Part shown: piece after piece, positions 22,487-34,261 of the stretch | How positions within the stretch are numbered: the stretch's first letter is position 1 | Layout: each line of letters begins with the position of its first letter | Assembly (NCBI GenBank): GCA_021819125.1 | Contig: JAKARW010000002.1 | Coordinates: forward strand, 1-64,000 | From: Pseudomonadota bacterium | GTDB taxonomy: Bacteria > Pseudomonadota > Gammaproteobacteria > Acidiferrobacterales > Acidiferrobacteraceae | Direction of reading: 5' to 3' | DNA length: 64,000 bases | Notes under the pieces: model-generated | The model's database searches: none | Told to the model about the DNA's origin: nothing | What the model saw: the letters and a program-made list of their open reading frames with translations, nothing else | Program-made: the position numbers and the translations under genes

Positions 22487-22953
22487 TGTCCGCGCCCCAG
22501 TATCCTGTCGTCACCCGCGACCATCACGCGCCCGCCGGTCCCGCGAACGCCTCCGCGGCATCCCTCCGCACCCCGCTCATTTGATAAACATCATAGCCTA
22601 AGATGGAGGGCGCCGCCCTTGGGGCTTTCCCGGCCTTTGCCCCAATGCCCGCGAAGGCATAGGGGCGCCGGCCGGTATCCGCTGGATGATCGATCCCGAG
22701 GAAGAGTATAGAAGGCGTCGGGTTACAAGCAAACCAGGGCTACGGCGGAAACTCTGTAAGCCCGAAGGGTGCCTGTCGGAAAAAAGCCGCTGGGTCGCGC
22801 GCGCGGGAATCTGCCCGCCAGGGCCTTGACATCAGGCGGTCATCAGCGCCCCCGCCCGTCGTTTCCGTTCGAGACCACCGTTTTTACCGCGCCGCGACAC
22901 GCGCTTACCCCCGCGACACCGGGACCCCGAACGGCGCGCGATCGCGCAGACCG

Positions 22954-23484
22954 CTATTCGGGTCCGAAACAGGCCGCGTAGTCGGTGCATACACGGCAAC
23001 TGGGGGCCTTGCATAGGGCCACCTGCGCCTGCCGACAGAGCTCCTTGTAGAAGAACTTCTTCCACTTCATGTTGTGGACGTTCCTCTCATAAAGTGCGGT
23101 GAAGTGCCAACGCAAAAGCCCTGAGAGCTCTTCACGCCCGTTTAGCCCCATGTCCTGCCAGAGGTGGTTGTCTCCGAGGCACGCGGTGGCAATGGTAAAG
23201 GCCAACCAGAGCGTCTCGCGGGACCGGTCAGCGCGATGCGCCAACAGCAGCTCGACGAGCTCGCCATGCTCCTCAGCCCGCAAGGGGTCACAGCCCGGGA
23301 CCTCAGGCGCGGCGTCATCTCCCGCATGCCCGGCCAAATGACGCCGGCGCAGGACCGAGAATTCCCGGGAATCAAGACCCAATGTATGAAATCGCGAGAG
23401 CACGCCCGCAAACGCGCGTGCGACGATAGGGTCTGCGGGTCGAACCCTTGGTGTCAGTGTGTCACGTGATCGGTCTACGGTCAT
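22954..23484 (-). CDS. nifQ: NifQ molybdenum delivery protein
   Basis: C-terminal CKAPSCRVCTDYAACF cysteine motif; position after fdxB. Confidence 0.85.
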   Translation of the reverse strand: MTVDRSRDTLTPRVRPADPIVARAFAGVLSRFHTLGLDSREFSVLRRRHLAGHAGDDAAPEVPGCDPLRAEEHGELVELLLAHRADRSRETLWLAFTIATACLGDNHLWQDMGLNGREELSGLLRWHFTALYERNVHNMKWKKFFYKELCRQAQVALCKAPSCRVCTDYAACFGPE

Positions 23485-23488
23485 CGCC

Positions 23489-23806
23489 CTAGCCTCCTTC
23501 CTGCATGGGTGCATGGGTATAGCACTTCTTCGGACAGATCTTGGCGCAGGCCTCGCACCCCACGCAGTTCTTTGGCTGCGCGATGGTCATGACCTTTTTC
23601 TCATACTCCCCGTCATCGTCGTCATCCGCGCCGATGGCAATGGGTACGGTCTCACCCTCGTCGGTCAGTCCCACAAGCTGCAGGACGTCGCGCCCGCACA
23701 CCCGATAGCAGCGCCCGCAACCGATGCACTTGTCGCGGTTTAAGCCTTGGACGAACCGCGGGACCCAGCTGCGTCCGTCAGGCATGGTGACCGCGATGTC
23801 AGCCAC
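23489..23806 (-). CDS. fdxB: Nif-specific 4Fe-4S ferredoxin III
   Basis: [20 protein letters not shown] and [21 protein letters not shown] start proposed. Confidence 0.88.
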   Translation of the reverse strand: MADIAVTMPDGRSWVPRFVQGLNRDKCIGCGRCYRVCGRDVLQLVGLTDEGETVPIAIGADDDDDGEYEKKVMTIAQPKNCVGCEACAKICPKKCYTHAPMQEGG

Positions 23807-24026
23807 TGCCGCCTCCCGCCTGAGCGAGTTCGGCGCGCGCCGCGGCCAGGGCCCGGTAGGCCTCATGGGTGTGAGCGGCCACCTCGCGGATCGTCTCCCA
23901 ACCGACCGGAAGGTCCTCGGCCAGGTCGTGCAGCCGCATCTTGTGTTCGATCGCCTGGGCGCTCAGTTTCTTGATCCGCTTCTTCAGGGTTTCGGTGTCA
24001 CCGCCGATAAGCTCTTCATTCATGGC
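23799..24026 (-). CDS. CCE_0567/DUF683-type small nif-associated protein
   Basis: [37 protein letters not shown]; conserved position. Confidence 0.8.
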   Translation of the reverse strand, partial: AMNEELIGGDTETLKKRIKKLSAQAIEHKMRLHDLAEDLPVGWETIREVAAHTHEAYRALAAARAELAQAGGGSG

Positions 24027-24027
24027 C

Positions 24028-24504
24028 TTAAAGCCCATAGTTGGCAAGATCTGGATATTGCGTGATCATGGCGACCGCATCGGCGACGAGCTTTTCGCCT
24101 TCCGCCCCCAGAGCGGCGAGCGTCGGGTAGCCGTAGCGATGCACGTCGCGCAAGTGTTTATTCACGACCACGATGCGTCCGGCGAGCAGCACGAGACGCC
24201 CGAAACCCTCATGGTGCATCTTGATCATGGGCTGGGCCATGACCCCCGTCCGGCGTTCGACGCACAGCCCCACGGCATTGTAGAAAAGCTCGAGACGCCA
24301 GAGGGTCTCCGGGTCCGGATCGCCGATGATCGGCATCTCCTTACGCTTGGCCTTGTCGATGACGTAGGGTTCGAGCAGGTCGCGGTCGGTCCGTCCGTCC
24401 CACGCCCCATGGGTATCCTGCGCCCGCCATTGCTTGACAAGCTCCCGGACGAACGGCGATTGCAGGACCCCATCGTCTTCCAAGACAGCCTCGTTATGCG
24501 CCAT
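24028..24504 (-). CDS. NifX-associated protein (DUF269)
   Basis: [31 protein letters not shown]; next to nifX. Confidence 0.85.
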   Translation of the reverse strand: MAHNEAVLEDDGVLQSPFVRELVKQWRAQDTHGAWDGRTDRDLLEPYVIDKAKRKEMPIIGDPDPETLWRLELFYNAVGLCVERRTGVMAQPMIKMHHEGFGRLVLLAGRIVVVNKHLRDVHRYGYPTLAALGAEGEKLVADAVAMITQYPDLANYGL

Positions 24505-24907
24505 GGCCCACCTCCTCATCCCAGGCGAACACGCGCTTTTGGCCTTTGAGCAAGGCCTTGCGCAACCATGGCGGCGGAGTGCCGGCCAAGACCCGGCGCA
24601 ACTGCATAAGGAGATCTTCGATCAGCTCCGGGCTCGAGACCTTCACCGGGTGGACATTCTTTGCGACCACGCGTGCCGCCCCCGACCCTCCGATGGCGGC
24701 CACATAAAGAATGGCGCAATCGGCTACCGCCTCGAGCTTGGGGCCAAGCTTGTCCTCGTTGCCGTCCTCGCTCAACTCGCCGTCGAATTCATGCACCTGC
24801 ACGCGTTCGTAGCCATCCGCGGATATCTCGTAGACCGCGATGTTCTTGGCCCAACCGAAATGAGCGTCGACGCGCTTGAGATCCTGTGTTGCGAATGCGA
24901 TCTTCAT
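24494..24907 (-). CDS. nifX: NifX
   Basis: [29 protein letters not shown]. Confidence 0.9.
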   Translation of the reverse strand: MKIAFATQDLKRVDAHFGWAKNIAVYEISADGYERVQVHEFDGELSEDGNEDKLGPKLEAVADCAILYVAAIGGSGAARVVAKNVHPVKVSSPELIEDLLMQLRRVLAGTPPPWLRKALLKGQKRVFAWDEEVGHGA

Positions 24908-24913
24908 GGCGAT

Positions 24914-26341
24914 TCAAGTCTCCCTTGTGGAATGATGAGGCAGGCCCACACCAGCGCACGTCGCGTCTCCCGCCGCGGGCCCCTGGCGGTGGTCTTGCAA
25001 AACATCAAAGGCCCCGTCGCCTGGCTGCCATTCGTGACCGTTGGCAAGAAAGATGTTGCCTACCTCGAAGACGAGGTCGCGCGTGCCCTTGTAGCCCACG
25101 ATGACGCGGTGCGCGGCCCCCAGGCGATCGAATATCGGCAGACCCATGCGCAGAAATGGAATACCCAGGCGGTGCGCGGCCTGACGCCCGTGCGAATGGG
25201 TGATCAAGAGGTCGCAGCCGCCGGCCTGCGCCTCCAGATCCTCGAGATCACCGAGGCGTACGCCTTCGGCCGCGAGGCGGGCGAGCACCGGGGACTCGGT
25301 GGTAGTGACGGCCGCGGCAAGCTCGCACCCCATGTCCTTGCACCATGCCCCCAAGGCCCACAACAGGTCCGGCTCGGCGCCGATAGCCACCCGCTTGCCG
25401 CCGAAGAAGAAGTGGGCATCGAGCATGGCATCCACGAGTTGGCTGCGCTGTCTGCGGTATTTGTCGGGTACCGGTCGCCCGGACAAGGCGCTCAAATAGG
25501 CGTACAGCTCGTCTGCGGCCGCAAGCCCCGTCAGACTATCGAACACCTTCGCCGGTACCCCGGTCTTTTCCGTCAAGACCTGGGCCGCCGGGCGCATCTG
25601 TTCGCCGATCGCGATGGTCGCCTCCGAGGCGCCAATCTGTCCGATCTCGGTAACCGTAGTGCCGCCAAGGCTCGTGGGGCTGAAATCCTCCGGCACGTGG
25701 CCATCAAGCGAGCCGGACAGGTCGGGCAGGACGATGGGAGACAAACCGAAGTCGGTCACGATGTCGCGCAGCTCGACGATGTCCCCTGGGGTCATGTGGC
25801 AGCCTGGCAGGATGGTCACCTGGCCCTTGACGGTCGGCGCGGGCACCGCCAGGGCTTCCATGATGGCGGTAACGGCCTTGGCCCACCCGTCCTGGAAGGC
25901 CCCCTGATAATCCGGTGTCGACACATAGACGATCGGCATGTCGAGTTCCGGATGAGCCCCCTTGATAAGCCGTAGATCGCCCGCCACATCGTCACCCTTG
26001 GTCTCGGTAAGTCCGGTCGAGGCGATACCGATGAACGCCGGTTTTGCACGCTTGTGGATATTCAAAAGCGCTTTTTCGATATTTTCGCCGCCGCCGAGGA
26101 TGGTTGTGACCTCATTCATGGCGGTGGTCTGCAGCGGGATCGATTCGCGGAAGTGGCGCACGAACAACACAAGCCCAAAGGCCGTGCATCCCTGCGAACC
26201 ATGAAAGAGCGGCATGGATCCGGCGATTCCCAGAAAGGCAAGCGCCGCCCCCAACGGCTGGCTCATCTTTAGGGGATTGACCGTGCAGGCCTTGGTCGCA
26301 AGACCCGCGGCGCGGTCATGAATGGCAGCCGGGGCCGTCAT
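24914..26341 (-). CDS. nifN: Nitrogenase FeMo-cofactor scaffold NifN
   Basis: NPLKMSQPLGAALAFLGIAGSMPLFHGSQGCTAF; overlaps nifE stop. Confidence 0.94.
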   Translation of the reverse strand: MTAPAAIHDRAAGLATKACTVNPLKMSQPLGAALAFLGIAGSMPLFHGSQGCTAFGLVLFVRHFRESIPLQTTAMNEVTTILGGGENIEKALLNIHKRAKPAFIGIASTGLTETKGDDVAGDLRLIKGAHPELDMPIVYVSTPDYQGAFQDGWAKAVTAIMEALAVPAPTVKGQVTILPGCHMTPGDIVELRDIVTDFGLSPIVLPDLSGSLDGHVPEDFSPTSLGGTTVTEIGQIGASEATIAIGEQMRPAAQVLTEKTGVPAKVFDSLTGLAAADELYAYLSALSGRPVPDKYRRQRSQLVDAMLDAHFFFGGKRVAIGAEPDLLWALGAWCKDMGCELAAAVTTTESPVLARLAAEGVRLGDLEDLEAQAGGCDLLITHSHGRQAAHRLGIPFLRMGLPIFDRLGAAHRVIVGYKGTRDLVFEVGNIFLANGHEWQPGDGAFDVLQDHRQGPAAGDATCAGVGLPHHSTRET

Positions 26342-27732
26342 GACGCCACCTTCGCATCCCATGGCGCCGGGCGGCGCACCTGCCCCCAGATCGGGTTTGT
26401 GAGCGCCTTGTCGATCTCGCCCACCAACGCCACCATGCCATCGTAACCGGCGTAGGCGTGGTGACGCTCCTGATTGATATCGAGCCAGGGGACCTTGGCC
26501 TTCAGGGCCACGAACTGTGAGCGCCCCCCCGAGAGCATGATGTCGGCGCGCGCGTCCTTCAAAACCCCGTACATCTCGCGCGGCGTCATGTCCTCGATCA
26601 TATGGGCCTCGTCACCCATGATCTTCTTGATACGTTCCTTGTCCTCCTTGGTCGATTTCTTGACGCTCGTACCGACGATTTCGATGCCGATCTCCTGCAG
26701 CGCCGCGACCACGGACCACGACTTCACGCCGCCTGTGATCAAAAGCGCGCGCTTACCCTGAAGCCTTGGCCGATAGGCGCTAAGCCGTGCCCAGGCGCGC
26801 GCCTCCTCGCGCGCGACGAGGGTCTCGACACGCCCCGAAAGATCCGCGGGCGCGCCGCGCGCGATCAGCAAGCGCGCGATCTCGCGCAGCGCCTCGCTCA
26901 TGTCCGACACGCCATAGAACGAACCCTCGAAGAACGGGATGCCGTAGCGCTCCTCCATCTTGCGCGCCACATTGATCATGGCCTTGGAGCACACCATCAT
27001 GGCCGCGCGGGCGCGGTGCGCGGATGCCACTTCATGGTAACGCGCATCGCCGCTGATACAGGCAAGGACCCGGATACCGAGTTCGGCCAGCAGGGGTTTG
27101 ACCTGCCAAAGCTCGCCTGCAAGGTTGTACTCGCCGATGATGTTGATGTCGTAGGGCGTCGTGTACTCTGGTTCCTTTGTGCCTATCACGTACTCGAGCA
27201 AGGCCTCGCCGGCCAACTTGTTGCCGAGGTTCTTGCTGCCGACAAAGCCCGGGGCATTGACCGGGATAATGGGCTTTCCAAACTTCACGCTCGCCGCCTT
27301 GCACAAAGCCTCGATGTCATCGCCTATGAGCGCGGTCACGCACGTCTGGTAGACGAATACCGCCGGCGGATCGTACTTGGCGAGGATTTCCTTTATGGCG
27401 CGAAACAGCCGCTTCTCGCCGCCGAACACCACATCCGTCTCGTTGATGTCCGTCGTGAACCCCGTACGGTACAGGAGCGGCCCGGAGGACTTCGCCCCGC
27501 GGTTGTCCCAGGAGTTGCCTTCGCAGGCGATCGGTCCATGCACCAGGTGCGCGACGTCGGTGATGGGGGCCAGGGCGATCTTGGCTCCGTCGAAGGCACA
27601 ACCCCCGGCCGCCGCCCCCGGCTGCAGGGCACGGGTACAGCCTTTCTTACGCGCCTTGTCGTCCTTCCCCTGATTCTTGCCACAGGCCGGTTCATTGAAG
27701 ACCTGCTGCACGGTATTGGCCAAGCTGTCCAT
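26338..27732 (-). CDS. nifE: FeMo-cofactor scaffold NifE
   Basis: CAFDGAKIALAPITDVAHLVHGPIACEGNSWDNRG. Confidence 0.95.
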   Translation of the reverse strand: MDSLANTVQQVFNEPACGKNQGKDDKARKKGCTRALQPGAAAGGCAFDGAKIALAPITDVAHLVHGPIACEGNSWDNRGAKSSGPLLYRTGFTTDINETDVVFGGEKRLFRAIKEILAKYDPPAVFVYQTCVTALIGDDIEALCKAASVKFGKPIIPVNAPGFVGSKNLGNKLAGEALLEYVIGTKEPEYTTPYDINIIGEYNLAGELWQVKPLLAELGIRVLACISGDARYHEVASAHRARAAMMVCSKAMINVARKMEERYGIPFFEGSFYGVSDMSEALREIARLLIARGAPADLSGRVETLVAREEARAWARLSAYRPRLQGKRALLITGGVKSWSVVAALQEIGIEIVGTSVKKSTKEDKERIKKIMGDEAHMIEDMTPREMYGVLKDARADIMLSGGRSQFVALKAKVPWLDINQERHHAYAGYDGMVALVGEIDKALTNPIWGQVRRPAPWDAKVAS

Positions 27733-27759
27733 ACCACCTCCACGACATTCGCGGGCGCT

Positions 27760-28110
27760 TTACGCAAAGACAATGATGTCCTCGTCTGTTACCACATATT
27801 GGCAAGCGAGCCGCCAGAGCGCCGGATGGGCCGGGATGTCCGCGGCGCGATATTCGGCGTCGGTGAGCTTTCCGGCGCGATAGAGAAGCGTCTTTTCGTC
27901 GGCGCCCAAAATCACCCGCGCCGTGGCACGCTTGCGGTCACGGAACACGACCTTGACGGCACACGCCCCGCATAACCCCTGGCCGCAAGTTTTGTGCGCC
28001 GGCCACGGCACCTCGCGGGCAAGACTCAAAAGTGTCGCGCAGCGCGACGATTCGATATGGATTACACGCGCCACATCGAAGGGGGGAGCAATAAACGTCA
28101 CGCTGCCCAT
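27760..28110 (-). CDS. 2Fe-2S ferredoxin resembling Shethna FeSII nitrogenase-protective protein
   Basis: C-x4-C-x2-C (CGQGLCGAC) and C-terminal GKL...RLACQYVVTDEDIIV, resembling the Azotobacter FeSII C-terminus. Confidence 0.75.
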   Translation of the reverse strand: MGSVTFIAPPFDVARVIHIESSRCATLLSLAREVPWPAHKTCGQGLCGACAVKVVFRDRKRATARVILGADEKTLLYRAGKLTDAEYRAADIPAHPALWRLACQYVVTDEDIIVFA

Positions 28111-28129
28111 AAATCACCTCTGACTTGCA

Positions 28130-28146
28130 ACACATCCCTGATGTGT
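28130..28146. repeat. Hairpin ACACATC-CCT-GATGTGT between nifK and the 2Fe-2S ferredoxin gene
   Basis: Perfect 7-bp arms, 3-nt loop. Confidence 0.6.
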
Positions 28147-28188
28147 CATTGAGGGACCGCCCGCCGCATCAGACCGCGGTCGCCAGAC

Positions 28189-29745
28189 CTACCGGATGAT
28201 GTCGAAGCTGTAGTCGGTCTTGCCCGCTATGTTCGTATCGGCGTCGGTGACGTCAAAGATCTTATCCAGGATTTTCACGAGCGTGTTCATGGCGCCCTGG
28301 TAGCCCCACAACGGATAGCGGTGGTGGTGATGCCGGTCGAAGATCGGGAACCCTATCCGAATCAAGGGCGTACGCGTGTCACGCTCGAGAAACTTTCCAT
28401 AGGTGTTGCCGATCAGGAAATCGACGGGCTCGGTGAACAATAGCGAGCGCATGTGCCAGAGATCGCGCCCCGGGTAGACGTGACAGCCCTTGCCAAAGGG
28501 CGAGGAATCCAAACTCGCCTGCACACGCGCCTCCCACTCCGGCGTGCCGTTGGTGGCCAGGATGTGCACGGGCTCGGCGCCAAGCTCGAGCAGAAAGCCG
28601 GCGAGCCCAAGGGTGAGATCCGGATCCCCATAAAGCGCGAACCGCTTGCCATGGATATGCGCCGACGAGTCGGCAATGGCGTCTACCAGCCGGCCGCGCT
28701 CGCGCGTGATCTCCTCAGGGATCACGCGCCCCGAGAGCCGCGCCACCTCCATCAGAAAGCGATCGGTGCCAGCCACCCCCATGGGGTGGTTGAAGGCCAC
28801 GACCTCCTGGCCCTTCTTTTTGATATAGGCCAACGTCTTTGGTGTACAGAACTCCTGCATGGAAACCGTGGCCTTGGCGTGCACGGCGGCGGCGGCATCG
28901 CTTAGTTTCGTGCCTCCGTCGTACATGCGAAACTGGCCGTCGGTCGGGGTATCCCACGCATCGCTATTGTCCCCGAGGATCGTGTAGTCGATGCCCATGA
29001 GGCCAAAAAGGCGCTTGATCTCGCGCATATTGCCGACCGTATAGCCGTCGAAGCCGCCGATGAAGTTGATGCTGTCGCGCGCCTCGCGCACAAGCGGCGC
29101 TTCGGTTCCCGCCTTGCCATCCCAGAAATGCTCGAGGATGCTCCTCATGGTGTTGTCATAGCCTGTGACATGGCTGCCCACGAAGGCCGGCGTATGCGTG
29201 AAGGGAACATCGAACGGCTCGGGTACCGAGCCCTTTTCCTTCGCGGCCTTTATGAAGGCATTGAGGTCATCCCCGATCACCTCGGCCATGCACGTCGTCG
29301 AGACCGCGATCATCTTCGGCTTATAAAGGTTGTAGGCGTTTGCCAGCCCGTCGATCATGTTGTTCAGGCCCCCGAACACCGCGGCGTCCTCGGTCATGGA
29401 CGACGACACGCACGATGTGGGCTCCTTGAAGTGCCGGCTGAAATGGCTGCGATAGTAGGCGACGCAGCCCTGCGACCCGTGCACGAACGGCAAGGTCCCC
29501 TCAAAACCCACCGCCGCAAACACCGCCCCCAGGGGCTGGCAGGCCTTGGCGGGGTTGACGACCAGGGCCTCGCGCGCGAAGTTCAGCTCGCGATATTCCT
29601 GAGTCTTGGTCCAGTCGACGGCCTTTTGCAGTTCGGCCGCCGGCACCGCGTTCTCGAAGGTTTTCTTGTTTTCGAACATGTTCACGTATTCCGGGGACCG
29701 GAACAAGGTGAAATGATCGAGGACTTTTTCCGCATTCTGGCTCAT
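28189..29745 (-). CDS. nifK: Nitrogenase MoFe protein beta chain
   Basis: [46 protein letters not shown]. Confidence 0.97.
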   Translation of the reverse strand: MSQNAEKVLDHFTLFRSPEYVNMFENKKTFENAVPAAELQKAVDWTKTQEYRELNFAREALVVNPAKACQPLGAVFAAVGFEGTLPFVHGSQGCVAYYRSHFSRHFKEPTSCVSSSMTEDAAVFGGLNNMIDGLANAYNLYKPKMIAVSTTCMAEVIGDDLNAFIKAAKEKGSVPEPFDVPFTHTPAFVGSHVTGYDNTMRSILEHFWDGKAGTEAPLVREARDSINFIGGFDGYTVGNMREIKRLFGLMGIDYTILGDNSDAWDTPTDGQFRMYDGGTKLSDAAAAVHAKATVSMQEFCTPKTLAYIKKKGQEVVAFNHPMGVAGTDRFLMEVARLSGRVIPEEITRERGRLVDAIADSSAHIHGKRFALYGDPDLTLGLAGFLLELGAEPVHILATNGTPEWEARVQASLDSSPFGKGCHVYPGRDLWHMRSLLFTEPVDFLIGNTYGKFLERDTRTPLIRIGFPIFDRHHHHRYPLWGYQGAMNTLVKILDKIFDVTDADTNIAGKTDYSFDIIR

Positions 29746-29786
29746 AGAAACTCTCCATTCACTTGATTGGGCGACCGATGACCGCA

Positions 29787-31247
29787 CTATGGCCCTACGT
29801 TCCAGGGGGCTTTGGTAAGTCCCCAGACCGGATTGTTGATCGCCATATCCATGTCGCGGGCAAAGATCGCGAAGCCGTCATAGCCGTGATAGGGGCCCGA
29901 GTAGTCCCAGGAATGCATCTGCCGGAAGGGCACACCCATCTTCTGGAACACGTATTTCTCCTTGATCCCCGAACCCACGAGGTCCGGCTGCAGGCGGTCG
30001 ACGAACTTTTCGAACTCGTAGCCTGTCACATCGTCGTAGATCAGTGTGCCATCCTTCACGTAATGGGTGGTGCGCTGATAGTCGTCGTTATGGCCAAACT
30101 CGTAGCCCGTGCCGATGACCTCCATGCCGAGATCCTCGTAGGCGCCTATGACGTGGCGCGGCCTAAGGCCCCCGACATACAGCATGACCTTCTTGCCTTC
30201 GAGGCGCGGTTTGTATTTGGCGATGACCGCGTCCATGAGCGGCTGGTATTTGGCAATGACGCGCTCGGCTCCCTCTTTGATCCGGTCATCGAAATGGCTG
30301 GCGATGGCGCGTAGCGACTCCGCCACCTTGGATGGGCCGAAGAAATTGTATTCCACCCACGGGATGCCGAACTTCTCCTCCATATAGCGGGAGATATAGT
30401 TCATCGAGCGATAGCAATGCAGGATGTTGAGCTTGGCCTTAGGCGTGTTTTCGAGTTCGGCAAGGCTCCCGTCGCCAGACCACTGGGCGATGACGCGAAG
30501 CCCCATCTCCTCGAGCAGGATGCGCGACGACCAAGCGTCGCCACCGATGTTGTAGTCGCCGATGATAGCCACGTCATAGGGTGTACTTTCAAAGAGCGGC
30601 GCCTTCTCGCCACCCTTCTCGAAGACCCAGTCGCGAACCGCATCGTTGGCGATATGGTGGCCGAGCGACTGCGACACGCCGCGGAAACCCTCGCAACGTA
30701 CCGGCACTATGGTCTTGCCGTCGTATTCCTTGGACTTCTTCTTGGCCACCGCCTCGATGTCGTCGCCTATGAGGCCTATGGGGCACTCGGACTGGATGGT
30801 GATGCCATGATTCAGCGGAAACAGTCTTTGGATCTCGTCTAGGATCTTGTCGAGCTTCTTGTCGCCACCGAAAACGATGTCCTTTTCCTGAAAATCGGAC
30901 GTGAACTGCATGGTCACAAAACTATCGACGCCGGTGACGCCGATGTAATAGTTACGCCGCGCGGCCCAGGAATATTGGCCACATCCGACCGGACCGTGGG
31001 AGATATGTATCATGTCCTTGATCGGTCCCCACACGACGCCCTTGGAGCCCGCGTAGGCGCAGCCGCGGATCGTCATGACGCCGGGCACCGACTTTATGTT
31101 GGATTTCACGCCGCAATCGGGTTTGTCGCCCTCATAGACGTTCAGGTGCTTTGCACGCTTCTTGGCGGTTTTATCCGGATAGACGGAAAGCGCCTCCGTG
31201 ATCACCTCGGCATTGCGGGCCTTGACTTCGTCTAGTGTCAGATCCAT
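29787..31247 (-). CDS. nifD: Nitrogenase MoFe protein alpha chain
   Basis: [37 protein letters not shown]. Confidence 0.97.
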   Translation of the reverse strand: MDLTLDEVKARNAEVITEALSVYPDKTAKKRAKHLNVYEGDKPDCGVKSNIKSVPGVMTIRGCAYAGSKGVVWGPIKDMIHISHGPVGCGQYSWAARRNYYIGVTGVDSFVTMQFTSDFQEKDIVFGGDKKLDKILDEIQRLFPLNHGITIQSECPIGLIGDDIEAVAKKKSKEYDGKTIVPVRCEGFRGVSQSLGHHIANDAVRDWVFEKGGEKAPLFESTPYDVAIIGDYNIGGDAWSSRILLEEMGLRVIAQWSGDGSLAELENTPKAKLNILHCYRSMNYISRYMEEKFGIPWVEYNFFGPSKVAESLRAIASHFDDRIKEGAERVIAKYQPLMDAVIAKYKPRLEGKKVMLYVGGLRPRHVIGAYEDLGMEVIGTGYEFGHNDDYQRTTHYVKDGTLIYDDVTGYEFEKFVDRLQPDLVGSGIKEKYVFQKMGVPFRQMHSWDYSGPYHGYDGFAIFARDMDMAINNPVWGLTKAPWNVGP

Positions 31248-31265
31248 AGCGAACTCCTGTCAGTG

Positions 31266-31288
31266 CGGCCGGGGTTTTGCCCCGGCCG
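31266..31288. repeat. Strong hairpin CGGCCGGGG-N5-CCCCGGCCG between nifH and nifD
   Basis: Perfect 9-bp GC-rich arms just downstream of the nifH stop. Confidence 0.8.
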
Positions 31289-31300
31289 GCGTCAACATCG

Positions 31301-32392
<1,092 letters not shown>

Positions 32393-32402
32393 TTAAAAAC
32401 GC

Positions 32403-32418
32403 TGTCGCTCTTGCGACA
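32403..32418. promoter_or_regulatory. NifA upstream activator TGTCGCTCTTGCGACA
   Basis: TGT-N10-ACA, palindromic, upstream of nifH promoter. Confidence 0.88.
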
Positions 32419-32442
32419 AAGTCTGTGCGTGAATGTGGGACT

Positions 32443-32458
32443 TGTCTTAAACGCAACA
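32443..32458. promoter_or_regulatory. Second NifA upstream activator TGTCTTAAACGCAACA
   Basis: TGT-N10-ACA. Confidence 0.8.
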
Positions 32459-33008
32459 GAGGCGACGCAGGGATACGAGACATCCGTCACGGTTCTTTGC
32501 GGGATCTCGGAAGGGTCGCGGGCGACGGTGGTCCGATAACGGCGCGGCGGGACCAAAATGGCGGCTTTTCTTGCAAGAGGTGTTTTCCGGAGATTTCGGC
32601 AGGCCAATCGGCGCAACTGCGACGAGGCGGGCCCCGATCGCCACGTATTCGTGATCGTGGGCTGCGAAATCAGCCGGACCACCCTGCGGTTCATGCGGCA
32701 AGGCGAATACGAGACTTAAGGAATGGCTAACGGAAAGGCGCGAGTACCTGCGCCCGCGCACGTCCCCTGTCGTGATCGGGGGGTACATGCGCTCAGCACG
32801 GCCGGTGCGTCGGCCATCGGTCGGATTCGCGAGGCCAAGCCCCCGACAACGCATTCAGGTCTTGGTCGACATGGCATCCGGGGAAGACCGCCCATCGCGT
32901 GCCGGGCGCGCATGGCCTCCTGGCGCCGCCCCTTACCGTGGACACCCGCGTCGCAAGCTGCGCCGGGCCTTGAGGCTAGGCATGGCGCTTCATCGGCGGG
33001 GAGATGGG

Positions 33009-33887
33009 CTAGGCCGGATTTGCAGCGGACGACGCCCCTTTTGCAAGGCCGCGCGCGTGGGGCACGGTCTTACAATCGGCGAGCGCCTCCGTGAAGGCGG
33101 CAAGATCCAAGGGAACGGGCGTTATCGACTGCTCGGTCAGGAAGCGGGATTCGTTGCGAGTCATGGTTTCTGACAATACCACCCAGTGCGGCCCGCGCGA
33201 GCGCTTCATGATCTGACGCGCGAAGGCCCGCTCGAGCTGGGTCGTAAAGCGGCATCCGAGAAATAGAAAGCCCCGATCCCGGCGCCATTCCTGCACTTGC
33301 GCCGGGATCGGGGTCTGAATGTCGATTTCTGTCAGGACCTCGACAAAATCCGAGTCCGACACGAGAAAGTTGCGCGCAGGATGGAGGGCGCCGAGCGGCT
33401 CGTAGACGAGCGTCGCCCACAGATCGCCCATGGCGCAGTCCGCGCGCGCCCCGTCATGCTGGAAATAATGGACCCACGCGCCATAATGTTCGGCTTGGCT
33501 CACAGCCTGCACGAGACCCCAGTCGGCGCCCCGCGCCTTGAGCGCCGACTGGAGAAGATCGTCGTACCAGGCGTGCACCACGAGCGGGAGACCGGACGCG
33601 GCGAGCCAGTCGTGGAGGGCATTGGGCGTGGCGTTCACGGCGAACGCATCGCGCATCAAGGCGCTCACGGTCTTTCGGTGTTTGAAGTTCTCAATGAACT
33701 GGGCGGCGGCCGTGAGATTCCCCCGAATCTTGTGCGGGACCGCGACCTTCTCGACGAGCCGCGAGACCAGCGCCTCGGGGGTCGCAGGCAGCGGACAGGC
33801 GGGGTCGAGTGCGAGCACCCCTGGGCCTATGTAAGGGATGAGTCGGCCCGCGGTCAAGGCTTCGTGCAAGTCGCTGGGAATGATCAT
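33009..33887 (-). CDS. SIR2-like domain protein in nif cluster
   Basis: LIPYIGPGVLAL (GxG N-terminal motif), VVHAWYDDLLQSAL (NYDdLL-like), WVHYFQHDG, FLFLGCRFTTQLERAF pattern of SIR2-like domains. Confidence 0.7.
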   Translation of the reverse strand: MIIPSDLHEALTAGRLIPYIGPGVLALDPACPLPATPEALVSRLVEKVAVPHKIRGNLTAAAQFIENFKHRKTVSALMRDAFAVNATPNALHDWLAASGLPLVVHAWYDDLLQSALKARGADWGLVQAVSQAEHYGAWVHYFQHDGARADCAMGDLWATLVYEPLGALHPARNFLVSDSDFVEVLTEIDIQTPIPAQVQEWRRDRGFLFLGCRFTTQLERAFARQIMKRSRGPHWVVLSETMTRNESRFLTEQSITPVPLDLAAFTEALADCKTVPHARGLAKGASSAANPA

Positions 33888-33943
33888 AATGGCAAGCTCC
33901 TATTCGGGGTGTTGATGCATGGACGCGCCATGGGCGATCTCCC

Positions 33944-34261
33944 TTAGAGATAGATCGCCGATCCTGCGCCGGCATGGATCGAGGCGTCCTTCAAAGTCTC
34001 GACGATAAGCGCGATATCCTCTTCGGAAAGCTCGGTAGGGAACGGGAACGATGCCACGATCCGCGATCTTGTCGGTGATCCCGCATCCCGCCCCTGAAAA
34101 CCCCCTTTGCCGGCCTTGCGCGTCTCGGTAAAGCGCAGTCGCCCAGGGGCGTGCTTGAGGCCGTCGGCGCGCAGGTCCTGCAATGGCATTACGTGCCAAA
34201 CGGCTAAAGCGCGCCCGGCCGTGATGCCCCGGACTTCGGCTCGAATCTTGAAGTCGGTCAT
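33944..34261 (-). CDS. Conserved-looking hypothetical in nifB operon
   Basis: Complete ORF MTDFKIRAEVRGITAG...GSAIYL between nifT and SIR2-like gene, tightly packed. Confidence 0.6.
   Translation of the reverse strand: MTDFKIRAEVRGITAGRALAVWHVMPLQDLRADGLKHAPGRLRFTETRKAGKGGFQGRDAGSPTRSRIVASFPFPTELSEEDIALIVETLKDASIHAGAGSAIYL

Noticed and set aside
22690-22800. c-di-GMP (GEMM) or cobalamin-type riboswitch suggested by GCAAACC...GGAAAC...GTAAGCCCGAAGGG
   Set aside because: Core conserved segments of these classes are not all present, and this strand is opposite to the flanking genes
24434-25975. 513-aa + strand ORF opposite nifX/DUF269/nifN
   Set aside because: Antisense to clearly recognisable nif genes; no family resemblance; high-GC antisense ORF artefact
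26602-27975. 457-aa + strand ORF opposite nifE
   Set aside because: Antisense of nifE and the 2Fe-2S ferredoxin gene; composition typical of shadow ORFs
32560-32580. TGGCGG...TTGCA on + strand upstream of nifH
   Set aside because: GG-to-GC spacing is 11 rather than 10 and no credible + strand gene follows
32723-33094. Small ORFs between the SIR2-like gene and nifH upstream region
   Set aside because: No motif, overlap in several frames, likely intergenic
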